This document shows positions 11,580-22,400 of a DNA stretch of 64,000 nucleotides, in pieces. The DNA is from Auriscalpium vulgare (lineage: Eukaryota > Basidiomycota > Agaricomycetes > Russulales > Auriscalpiaceae): NCBI GenBank assembly GCA_019915015.1, contig JAHBBC010000005.1, positions 558,001-622,000 of the forward strand. Direction: 5' to 3'. Position 1 is the stretch's first letter, and each line of letters starts with the position of its first letter. A program made the translations under genes and the position numbers. The notes under the pieces were generated by a model, which was not told the origin of the DNA, ran no database searches, and saw only the letters and a program-made list of their open reading frames with translations.

Positions 11580-12918
11580 TCAGCGCCCGCCTAACAAAGA
11601 CCATAGCCCACTTCCCAGCCTGCGCACCCGACCTCCCTTCTTGCGCTGCTCCTCAAAATAGAACGAAAATTCATTCAGCGTATTCGTCTCGCTCTCCTCT
11701 GACCGGCGGGCGGCAAGCGCCATGTGCTGTTCCATTTCACCTGAGAGCGAGCCTTGGAAGTGGCCGTGGATAGGCAACGGGCTTGACCCTCGTGGCGGTG
11801 CCGGAGAGTGCACACGATTTGGTTGGATGGATGTGACATCGAGGTATGGGGTTGGGGAAGGGGACATATTGCGCCGGATCGCAGTGTAATATGGTCGGGA
11901 TGGCGTGCCGAGGCGCACGCTGTCTACGTTGGGAACGAGCACAGAGGTCGAGTTCCTCGGCATCCCGATGGGTGCAGGCGGTAGGGCGATGGTGGCCGGT
12001 GGAGGCACTGATTCTGATCGCGGGTGGGGGGGAAATTGGAGGATAGGCGCAATCGTAACAGTCCGATCAGACTGGAGGGTTGCTATGGATGCGCGGCTGC
12101 GGAGGGAGCGTGAGGACTTCTTGCGGAGGACGGTGTGGCGTTGCTTGCGACGAAGTGCATGTGTCGGAGTCGAGCCTGAGGACATATTGAAGAGGGGTGG
12201 AAGGGAGGCTTCGTCATGGAAGTTCGGCTGCAGCGCCGGCGCAGATGCGGGATGTGATGGACCAATGCAGAGGGGGGCGAATGTGGGGCAGGCGGGTTGG
12301 TGAAACGTCAGTGGCTTTAGATTCGGGCGGCGGCGGAGAGGCTTTGCTTTTGTATGTCGGCTGTCTGGCTGCGTAGTAACGACAAGCGAGGGCTGAAATA
12401 GCGATAAGATTAGCGAAGCCAAAGATCCCAGATGCGGCAAGAACTCAAAAGCACGCAAGGTTAAAAGGTCGGTGGCAACGCACCGTTGCTGTAGGGACAC
12501 CCGCGGCCGACTCCTGAGCAGCCTGCGCAAGCGGCCCGAGTGGGGATTCGTGAGAGCGCTGAGAAGCCCGAATATCTCGGATGTGCACAGGGGAGCTGAT
12601 GCGACGAGGGCGTACACGGGCGATGGCCGCTTCAAAATCACGGGCTGCGTCGGGAGAGGTCCAGGCGCACCAGAGGCAGAGTGGCACGTATATATTGAGA
12701 GAACCGCATCGCAGACAAGTGAAGAGGGGCCTGCCAACAGGGATAAGGCTGAGCTTTGGAAGTGAAGTGGACCTGGAGAGATTCTAGTGGCAGCGAGTGT
12801 TGTGGTCAGGACATAGTGTAGTCTGCGCCGGTTGTGAACAGACCTGCTTGCGGCACTTCCAATCTCGGCAGAGAGCACGGGGACGGCTCAAGAGCTCGAC
12901 GTGGCCGTTGGGCTGCAT
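11580..12918 (-). CDS. Basidiomycete orphan with CxxC-CxxC motif and basic tail
   Basis: Three exons (12918-12844, 12783-12484, 12392-11580) give 395 residues in one continuous frame. The N-terminal part carries cysteine pairs: CRDWKC, then TCLRCGSLNIYVPLCLWC, which has the spacing CxxC-x10-CxxC of a small zinc-binding knuckle. The middle is Pro/Ser-rich. Next comes a strongly basic patch (ALRRKQRHTVLRKKSSRSLR), and the C-terminus ends EFSFYFEEQRKKGGRVRR plus a short hydrophobic tail. Zinc-finger plus basic patch would fit a nucleic-acid or protein-binding role, but no family is recognised. A shorter model starting at the internal Met at 12185 (201 residues) is possible. Intron 1 is 60 nt and ends in an in-frame TAG, so retention would truncate the protein after 39 residues. 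Confidence 0.55.
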
Positions 12919-13294
12919 TGCGGGGAAGGGCACAGGGCAAGCTCAGGGAGGTCGCTAGCACTTCCTGAGCAAGCCAGGGGAACGTGGTTTGAATGCGGAC
13001 GAGCAGGCGGCCGCGGTGTGGCTTCAACGTGGCATGTGGATGGCATAGCGGAGACCTCAGCGCAGACAGGGCTACGCAGCGACGCGGGGGATAGCGAGCC
13101 TGGCGGGAGAGCAAGGAAGGCGGCGCGGCAGTACCAAGTAGTTCAACTTGAAGTACTAGTGCTGTACCACCGTCTACTTGTACTCGGCGCTCGTGCACGG
13201 TTACGCGACGCTCAACCTCTGCTCATTCCCTTCAGCTGTCATCGTATGTTTTCTCCTCCCGCGTGCTCTCCGCCGCCGCCTGACTCGCCAACAG

Positions 13295-13564
13295 ATGCGG
13301 TCCACTCTTCCCCGCCTCGTCCGCCTCGTCCCGAGGTCCACCGTCGCCCAGCCCGGGCTCCCGCGCCCCAAAGTCTACGACGAGCTGCCCAGGGACCTCA
13401 AGCAGCAGCCTCCGCTTGTCGAGGTTCTGCTCAAGCGCAAAGAAGCTACAGGCGCGGGCTTCCCACCTAACATCCGCATAGAACCCATCGTGTCCAAGAA
13501 GACGTTTGAAGGAGTCAGTGGGTCGGTCGTTGGGTCGTTGCGCGCGGTGCTGCGGGAGCAATGA
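13295..13564 (+). CDS. Small basic protein, possible mitochondrial import
   Basis: An 89-residue frame. It starts MRSTLPRLVRLVPRSTVAQ, an Arg-rich, acid-free N-terminus typical of mitochondrial presequences, followed by PRPKVYDELPRDLKQQPPLV and a short conserved-looking C-terminal half. A good 3' splice site (CCAACAG) lies directly before the ATG, so a 5' exon is possible. The function is unknown. It sits about 375 bp from the divergent CxxC orphan. Confidence 0.45.
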   Translation: MRSTLPRLVRLVPRSTVAQPGLPRPKVYDELPRDLKQQPPLVEVLLKRKEATGAGFPPNIRIEPIVSKKTFEGVSGSVVGSLRAVLREQ

Positions 13565-13881
13565 ACAGACGGGGTCTTTCATGGAGTTGGATTTTTGTAT
13601 CCAGAACTGCAGGATATTTTCGACAGCGGAACGTATGCATGCAACATGCTCCGCAGAGCCGGCTCTCATACATTTCCCTCTCTGCCTCCTCCTGCTACAA
13701 TATAGCACGCAGCCGCTGCTTAGTACTTCCCTCACACCGTCTTCACAATGGTTTTGAGACTCTCATCTCGGAAGCGAATAAGTACTGCAGCTTACAGACG
13801 CCCGGTGTCGCTGTGTCGAGCGCCAGGCTCTCTTCAATCTTGCACACGACCGTCATCAGCTGTGTTGTACTGAGCGTGACG
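13565..13881. other. Intergenic between two plus-strand genes
   Basis: No reading frame here looks protein-coding. It should hold the 3' UTR of the small basic protein gene and the promoter of the membrane protein gene that follows. Confidence 0.4.
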
Positions 13882-14962
13882 ATGCCCTCGTTTCTCAACA
13901 GTAAGCAGTTTCCATAGGCGTCTGATGCATCCTAACGCTCTAGTTCCAGCATTGCTACCCGCCGTCCTCTTCCCGTCCCTGTCTGCGGTGGCCTACCACT
14001 TCCTCATAGGACACCTCGTCAAGTCTGGCGCCGGCGACGCCCTGCTCGCAGAATGCCCTCCTAATCCGGGTCTGTATGCCTTGGAGTACACCGGCCTCGC
14101 GCCAGTGGATGCATTCATGTGCTTCTTAGTCGCGTTCTTCCACCACACCTTCGACCCTGCCAACCTCCCATTTGTCGCAGACTTCCTTGCATCCTGGGCC
14201 GTCCTCGTCGTGCTGCCCTTTCTCGAAGCAGTGCGCCAGGGTCGGCCTCTCATCCTCGCGTTCCCCGTCATCCATGGCCTCGTTTACCAGACACAGGGCG
14301 CCGGCATCGTGTACCCACTCTTCTGGGCCGCGTTCATCCTGTCGGGCCGCGCGAGCACTAGCCTGCCTCCCGCGCAGGCGAAGATTTCGCAAGCCCATGC
14401 GGAAGCGACCTTGTTTGGGTTCCTCATTGGATTCACCGTCCTGTCGGTCTCCATGCTTACGCTGCAGGACCCCATTGTGACCGCGATGTGGCAACCCTTC
14501 CCCGTGTACATACAGCTGCTTGCGTACCTGCACCTCCTTGTGCGCCCAGCCTCCAGTCACCCGGAGTCCGGGTACACGACCGTCCAAGCCACCTGGTTCT
14601 TCGCCTTTCTCATCTCCGCCATATCGCACATCGCGGCGGTCTACCCCGCGCTCGAGGACCGCGCGACCCTCATACATTACTACGTCCCTCGGGTGGCGGC
14701 ACCGGACCCCAGGACCACAACCCTGTCGTATGCGACACATGTTTTCCTCCAGTGGGACGGGACGTTCATGTTCGGCTCGGGCTTGCTGGGTTCCCTCTGG
14801 TTCGCGGAGAGCATCCTACAGGCTCTGGGCATTGCCCTCTGGAACTTCACCATCACACCAGTGTTGGGCCCGGGCGCGGCGACTGCAGGTGTTTTAATGT
14901 GGCGCGAGTGGAAGCTGAACGGCTCGAGTGATGAGGCCGTAGAAGAGAAGAAATCAACGTAA
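13882..14962 (+). CDS. Polytopic membrane protein, fungal, function unknown
   Basis: A first exon of only 19 nt (13882-13900, MPSFLN) joins through a 43-nt intron to 13944-14962, giving 345 residues. The alternative of starting at 13925 without splicing gives a similar length but reads through the TAACGCTCTAG splice signal. The protein is strongly hydrophobic, with about seven or eight predicted membrane helices (for example AVLFPSLSAVAYHFLIG and ATLFGFLIGFTVLSVSML), short loops and a charged C-terminal tail (EWKLNGSSDEAVEEKKST). The general shape resembles small fungal integral-membrane enzymes linked to secondary metabolism, but no signature residue is recognised and no biosynthetic genes are nearby. 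Confidence 0.7.
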
Positions 14963-15117
14963 CTCCGTACCCTCGATATCACACGTAGCACGCTATTCAT
15001 GAAAGTGAATTACAAGAGCTTATGAAGTGTTCACTATGATACAGGGCGAAAGACAAGAGCAGAGCAAGCAAGCATAGCACGAAGATGTTCGAAGCGGAAA
15101 GCGCATACATAGCGGTA
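14963..15117. other. Intergenic between converging genes
   Basis: Lies between the stop of the polytopic membrane protein gene and the stop of SPT16. It should hold both 3' UTRs and terminators; no gene is seen. Confidence 0.4.
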
Positions 15118-18100
15118 TTAGCGTTTTGACTTCCCATTCGGCTTGGCACTTTGTTTGGACTTGGCCGGTGCCTTTTTCTTCTTCGGTCGGTCTGAATCAG
15201 AGTCGTTTTCTACGACAGCCTCTGCGCGTTTCTTGTCAGCTGCAAAGAGTTCAGTTTCAAAGGCTCGTCGAAGCATATTCCAACGACACTTACACTTAGC
15301 CGCCTTCCGCTCCAACTCGTCCCAGTCTTCGCCTACACACGTAGCTGAGCAATAGATATCGTTATGCATCATCGAAACCACATACCGTCACTCTCATCGC
15401 CGAAGTCAGATCCACTGCCCTCATCATCGCTTGCGTCAGAGCCGTCGAAGTTGCTCCCACTCGCCTCCGAGCTGTCGTCGCTTGGCTCTCCCGCATCCTC
15501 TGCTTCGAATTCTGACTCCGTGTCCGATTCGTCGTCTTGGTCGCTCTATAAAGCCATCAGCAGATCTGACGCAGCAAGCAGAATCCGCTACTCACCTCAT
15601 CACCAGTCCCGCCCAGGAAGGTCCATCCTCCGTCTCGGAAGAAGTCATAAGGACTATCGTTGATAGTCTTCATAATGGGGCCCCAGTTCAAATTGACGGG
15701 ACCCTCGGCGATCGGTATGTCGACGGAGCTGCAGTGACGAAGGTCAGGTTCATATGTACTTGTCCCGGGACAAAAAAAAAGCGCACTCGAGCCACATCTT
15801 GACATCGTCGAGCTGCCCGCTTGGTATTGAGTTGATGTGCAACGGAACTTTGGTGAAGTCCTTGAATACTAGCACCAAATCGAACTGCTTCAAGCCAAAC
15901 TGAACGCGTTCCAACGACGCAATCTCAATGTCCGACAAGGTGACCACGAGGAACGGCGGATCCGACAGATGAACAAGACATTCTGTTGTAGGCTGGAGCC
16001 GTACATTGGTGCGGAATGGCACACCCTCGAACGAGAGCTCTCGGAACGGGATATCAGGCTCCAGAGCATCGCCCGTCTATGCCCATTAGTTGACATGAAG
16101 CAATGCGGGACAAGCGAGCGTACCGAAGCTAGTGCAGCCTCCGCGATCTTCTCAGAGAAAGCCTTGAACTCCTTGTTGAGCATTTGCCTTCGTTTGCGCT
16201 CCTGCTGCTCCATCTCGATCTCGTCCTCGTCGCCGTACCGGTACTTCCGTTTACGATTGCCCGTCTCGTCAAATTGGACGTCAGAGGCTTCGCGGAAGAA
16301 TTGAATATCCTAGACAAATGTGAGGGTACTCAGTTTAACGCTGACCTTACAAGATGGAGAGGGGAGACGAACGTGGGCCTTTTTCTTGCCAATCATGATG
16401 GGCGACTTCAGATGGACGTGTATGATCACCAAAAGCTCGTGGTCACAGGGTTGGAAGAACAGATGCTTCACATTGCTGAACAGGATGTCTGATGCAAACC
16501 GTTAGCACGGTTGCGGCTGTGAAATCCGGTGGAGACAGACCAATCTTTTGGGTGCCCATTGGCGATTGGTATCGCAGGCCATTTTGGTGAATCTCAACTT
16601 CACCAGGAAGTCGCTTACCATCCAAAGCGGGGCGCACGAAGACTTCAGGAAGTTTAACAGGTCTCCGGCCCTTCATCTCGACCAAGACATCTTGCTCGAT
16701 GACGTCAGCCAGTTCCTTCTTCTGCTGCTCTCGTTTGTTGACCTCCTTCTTCAGATCTGTGATCTGCTTGCTAATAGAGTCGAAACGATGGCCATCAGCA
16801 GACCGATATGTGACCGAGCGGACAAATGTCGCATCGGGGTCTTCAAACGGCTGCGGTGTGGATTAGACCGAGAAGGGCCGAGTCAAGTCAAGACAAACCG
16901 TGTCTTCTTTCTTTCCTGCGAGTTGACCCGGTGTCTGGAAATTGACACGAAGGTACGTGAATTCGCCTTCGTCGTTCTTGCTAACATTCTTGATGGTGTT
17001 GATGTGGAAAGGAACCGCAAAACCGTTCATCGGAAGGATGACAGTCTGCGCCTTCCGGTCGACGAAGATCTGCCAGATGGTTTGGTATAGAGATCCTCGG
17101 AGAAGATTTCAGACGCACCCGTAAACTTTCAACCTCCTTAGGCAAGCCGACCTCTCCCTTGTAGCTCTGAAAGCGCTTCCAACCCTTGCCTTCCTTCCCA
17201 GTGCCACTGCCGCCTTCTTCGGAGTACTTCGCTAAGCCCTCCTCCTGAAGAAGACGGTGAACCTCCTTCTGATGGTCGGCAATCTTCGCGCCAGCAGTCT
17301 GGACAGCGTCCTCCTGGGCGGCACTTCGCGTCTTGTTTCGAAGGACCTTGCCACCAGCCGTCTTGTTTTTCACTGGCGATGCATTTCCATTTACTTTCGC
17401 AGCTGGAGGCTTCTTTGTGGGCTTTTCCTCTTGATCATCGCGAGTCAGGTAAAATAGCGTATCCTTCGTCGATTTCACGCCTTCTGTGAGGAAGATACCC
17501 TTGTCTTGCCCGACTTTGACTGTATCTATCAATTGCAGGGCATACCTACGGGGCATGCGTAAGGGGACGCAGAAGGCTGCAAAATAGGACACTACACACT
17601 TCTTCTTATCCTGATCTTCGAGGTCCGCGAAACCGATGGAGACATTGAAAACCATGTTGGCCTTGAGTTGACGAGCATTCTTGGGTGAGAGCAGGAACGA
17701 TGAATCCCGAAACTCCATGCCAATCTGACGAAATGGAGATGAGAGTGATAGATGCCGTTGAATTGACATCACGTACTCCAAAACCAATATTCTTGACAAA
17801 GTGCTTCTCCAACTCCGGTTTCTGTTTCTTGACTGTGCTGAGAGCATAGTGGTAGAGTTCCCGGGCGACTGCGCCATCCTTCATCTTGTGCAGTAATTCT
17901 GTTTGCAAACCCAACAAAAAGTTGTAGATGGATTCTTGATCCTGCAAAGGCGTGTCAAGAGACAAAAAAAAAGCTCGTGGTTCAGGACGGACCTTGTCAG
18001 GATCCACAATGAAGGTCCGGCCTACGTTGGCGCAGTAGCCCTTGTAGCGCATGCCGACAGAGACTAAGAAGACCCCCTTGTGTGCCATATCGTCCTCAGT

Positions 18101-19212
18101 AGACTCAGCAGTCGACTTCAGGTCGTACCCGCCTTCCGAAGAGCGAGATTGAATGATCGGAGAATAGCAGTACTCTGTGGCGAGCCAGTCGACCTGCCAA
18201 GGATCGTCATACGCAGGGAGGCGGAGCATAAAGAGGGTGCTCACGTCGTTGAGGCCACGGCCTTTACTCCATACCTTCATGTCAGGCCCTTTCGCATCAT
18301 CACCGTCGCCAGAGCCTATCCGAGCCTCGATTTGTGCGGCGAAGACTTCATGTGATATCTTGGTTTCCCTATCCAGAATCGTCTCTAGCTTGACTGCGAC
18401 ATAGTGAGTGAGCAAGGTGGAGGTCAGGTTGGCCGCTATTCTCGTTGCTTTCTGCGGGTGATGTGATGAGCGGCCCGCTCATGACTCAACGAGGAAGGCG
18501 CACCAGCTCGTCGTCGTCTTTGACGGCCATGAACGCGGAGATCGACAACGCGATATCGGCTATCTCAGGTTTCTTCTCCACAGCTGACAGGGCCTTATTC
18601 CACTCATCTATGAGCTTCCCCGAGTACGTTTCCTTCGTCAGAGCGCCGAGACGCTGATGCGAGGCGAAAGCCTCCAGGAATTTGGGCAGAGCGTCCGTGG
18701 GCGGATCCTTGGCTTTAGCCTGGACAAAAATCTCAATGGGAATGGGTGTCTTGGATTTCTGCCACTGCTCCAGAATCCTTGCTATTGACACGCGCGGTTA
18801 TTGAGAACGATATAACGGGTTGAAAGAACGCACCTTTTGAGACGGAACAAAGAATGTAGACTTTGTCCTTCTGCAGTAGGATGAGCGTGGAAGGGAACTC
18901 AAAGCCGAGTAGCCATGTCTGTAAGCACGCGAGAGACAGCGGTGAGCATTGAGGATCGGGACTGCTGCTGTTGTGAAGCACGCACCTGGAACGCGGTTCC
19001 CTTCCGTATAGGCTCGTCTTCACCGGCTGCAAGAAAGATGGCATCCACGTCCGCTATAGTCGAAAACTCGTCGTTTTTGCCTGCTTTCTGTGGGGCAAGT
19101 CATGTCAATGCCAGGGCAGCCGTGTATTGGGCAGGAGAAGACGGACTGTCCATGCATCGAGGATGGTCTTAAGCCGGGCATTGATGAGGTCCTTGTTCAG
19201 TTCCACGGACAT
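15118..19212 (-). CDS. SPT16: FACT complex subunit SPT16 (histone chaperone)
   Basis: A large many-exon gene of roughly 1,030 codons. SPT16 with POB3/SSRP1 forms FACT, which reorganises nucleosomes in transcription and replication. The order from 19212 downwards is the start [21 protein letters not shown], the inactive M24-aminopeptidase-like domain ([37 protein letters not shown]), a Lys-rich linker, the SPT16 middle domain ([37 protein letters not shown]), the Rtt106-like PH domain ([29 protein letters not shown]), WTFLGG, an acidic Ser/Asp/Glu stretch and a basic C-terminal tail (PKKKKAPAK). All parts expected of the family are present. It shares a 202-bp intergenic region with the divergent ARF exchange factor gene. 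Confidence 0.95.
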
Positions 19213-19414
19213 GGACAAGCAGAAGAAAGCGGGGCAAAGGGAGACTCGGTGGACAGGGAGGGCGGAGGCGCGAAAGACACGGCGCGTCGGTGGCACCAAA
19301 ACGGCGCGTCGACGGTCGGAGTTGCAAGACGGTCATGACCCCCGCCACCCCAACTTCCACGTCGCGTCTCGCGACTCGCCCGGCGCGACGTCAACTTCTG
19401 CCTCCCACCGCACC
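19213..19414. promoter_or_regulatory. Bidirectional promoter region SPT16 / GEA
   Basis: Only 202 bp separate the two start codons, so both promoters and 5' UTRs must lie here or overlap the genes. The stretch is GC-rich with no clear TATA box, as is common for housekeeping genes. Confidence 0.5.
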
Positions 19415-22400
19415 ATGGCGTCCACAAGGGTGGCCATCAGCTACTCAGAGGACCATGGCACTGTATCGCCCAAGCATGTCCTCTACTCCGAAATCCTCTC
19501 CGTGACTTCGGCCATGCGCAAAAACTCCCGCTGGGCCTCAAGCACACAGACTTTCAACACCCGGGATTCTGCTCTCGCAAGCAATCTTGGCCTGCGTAGG
19601 GCGGGACCATCAAACGCAATTGCTACTCGACCTGGCAGCCAAGAGGAGGAATTGATAGCTGGTTTCGAAGAGCTCAAACGAGATCTCAGGAATCTGTCTG
19701 GTCAGCCCGTCCTCACGTTCTCCCCGCGTCAGGCTCGAGACTGAACGTCGCATAGACATCAGCACGATGCCCATAGCACAGATCTTGTCGCCGTTCTTTG
19801 CCATCATCCGTTCTCCTCTTTCCACAGGTCCCATCACATCTGCCGCGTTGTCTGCCTTGCATTCATTCTTCGTCTGTGGCCTCATTTCTTCGGAAAAGTC
19901 ATTCGTCGATGTCGTCTTGATGGAACTCAGCTCGGCGGTTTCACACTGCAAGTTCGAAGCTAGCGACTCGTCAGGCGACGAAGTGGTCCTCCTTAGAATC
20001 TTGACGGTCATTGAGGACTGTATGTGTGGTACGCTCGGGGAGCGTCTCGGCGACATCGAAGTCTGCGAAATGCTGGAGACGGTGTTGACCACTTGTGTAC
20101 AAATGCGGCTCAGCGGTAAGCAACCTCTCAACACGTTCAAGCGGAAAACGTGTTCAAGAGTTCCCATACAGAGGCCTTGCGCCGTTCCGCTGAGCTCACC
20201 CTACACTCCCTTGTAAGGACCGTGTTCTACCGCTTGCAGCATCTCGATCCCCAACGAGAAGAGGCCAAGCTTGCGCGGGCGGATGAGACTCGCGTCAATG
20301 AAATTGACCTCTCTGTCGCCGCATCCCCTACGACTGCTGTGCCGGACAGTCCTCCTGATGGAAAGGCAGTCGTAGAGACCGTGCAGCAAGTAGGCTCACC
20401 TGCTTTCAGACACGCATGTAAGGTTCGGACACACTCGAAAGTTGTTTTCCATCTAACGCGGTGTCTTCAGACGGGCTGCCATCACTCATTGAACTGCTTC
20501 GTGTCATCATCAATATCCTTGACCCAAACGACCGTGTGCATACGGACACGACGCGTCTCCTAGCCCTAGGCGTCCTGAATACCGCATTCGAGGTCTCTGG
20601 CCCGCGCATTGGCGCGTTCTCGTCCCTTCGGACGATGATTCTCGATCACGGTTGTAAGTATCTTTTCCAGCTCGCTCGTTCTGACAACCCCTCCATCGTT
20701 CACCTTGCCCTGCGCACAATCTCAACAATGATCAACACGATGCGCAAGCATCTCAAGCTTCAGCAGGAGCTGTTCCTATCCTTCACTCTCGATCGCCTCG
20801 CTCCCCCAATCTCCAACAAGACTTCACGGTTCGGAACCCCGATCCCTAGATCTGGGCCGTTCTCTCCGCGCGTGGATGCTTCGAACACCTCTTCACCAAG
20901 GCTCGAGCCACATCCTGATGACGGAGATCCGGAGAAGGGCAGTCCTGCTCCACACCGACCAACTGTCATTCCTGCTCGCGGGGAGACTAGAGACTTGCTC
21001 TTGGAAACTTTAAGCCAGATTTCTCCCCATCCCGGCTTCATGGTAGAATTGTTCATCAATTATGACTGTGACATCAATGCAGAGAACCTCTTCGAGCGGC
21101 TAATAGAGCTTCTGAGCCAGGTGAGAAGGCCCTTCACTTTGATACTGGCGTCTGACGGTATATATAGGGAGTTTATTCAGAGTACTATTTTGAAACGCCA
21201 CACCACGCCTCTCTGTCCTCGCAATACCTGTCTTTGGACTTGCTTTTGACCTTCGTCAACCACATGGCTAGTCGAGCTGCGGGTGTCAGTAAACTGTCTT
21301 CCCTCCTGTATGCGCCTAAGCTGACATATCCTAACCTAGTCTGCCTCGGCATGGCCTGCGGTATGTGCAACTCCCTTGTATCATTTTCGTTGCTGAAGCC
21401 GCTGAAAACTCCAGCAATATATCTCTGCAGAAGAGCTGACTCGGCGCAAGTCAAAGAAGAAGCTGATTCTAACGGGCACCGCACGCTTCAATACGAAGCC
21501 AAAAACTGGATTGGCCTTCCTCGAAGAAAATGAACTCATCTATCATGACTTGGGACCTGGTGTGACTCGTGCTCAGAGCCTCGCGATGTTTTTGAAGAGC
21601 AGTACAATGCTTGACAAGAAGTTACTTGGCGACTTCATATCCAAGCCAGACAACCTCGACTTACTCAAGGCGTTCATCAGCCTCTTTGATTTCCATGGTG
21701 TACGTGTTTCATCACATGTTTCCCCCATCTACTGACACCCTCGCTCAGAAACCGATAGCAGACGCAATGCGAGAGCTTCTGGAGACTTTCCGACTTCCTG
21801 GAGAGGCGCAACAAATAGCTAGAATCACCGAGACTTTCGCCGAACTTTATTTTGCCTCAGAGCCAGGTAAAAGTTTCCGCGTCCTTACGGTTATACATGA
21901 ATTCAATTTTCCACAGCCGAGATCAGGACCCAAGATGCGGTATATGTACTAGCATATTCAGTTATCATGCTCAACACCGACCTTCACAATCCTCAAGTCC
22001 GAGTAAGCTGTTCTTAATCCGGTCACAATTACCCATTGACACAGAGGTCAGAAACGCATGACTATCGAAGACTACCAGCGGAACTTGAGAGGAGTCAACG
22101 ACGGCGCCGATTTCTCGCCGGAGTATCTGGTAAAACTGCCAAAGCTCCTGTCGTGATAATACTTAACGCCTACTCCAGCAAGCTTTGTATGACTCCATCC
22201 GGAAACGGGAGATCGTCATGCCTGAGGAACATACAGGGCAATTGGGCTTTGAGTTCGCATGGAAAGAGCTTCTAGCTCGCTCGCGGCAATCCGGTGCGTC
22301 CATCCACAAATCTGCGAAGGCGGGCCTTGATAGCTTACTTCGCCTCAAGGCGAGCTAATGATCGGTAACTTCGACCCATTTGATAAAGACATGTTCAAGT

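Noticed and set aside
14126..14740. 204-codon minus-strand frame within the polytopic membrane protein gene
   Set aside because: Arg/Gly/Glu-rich shadow of a hydrophobic gene; no splice or start support.
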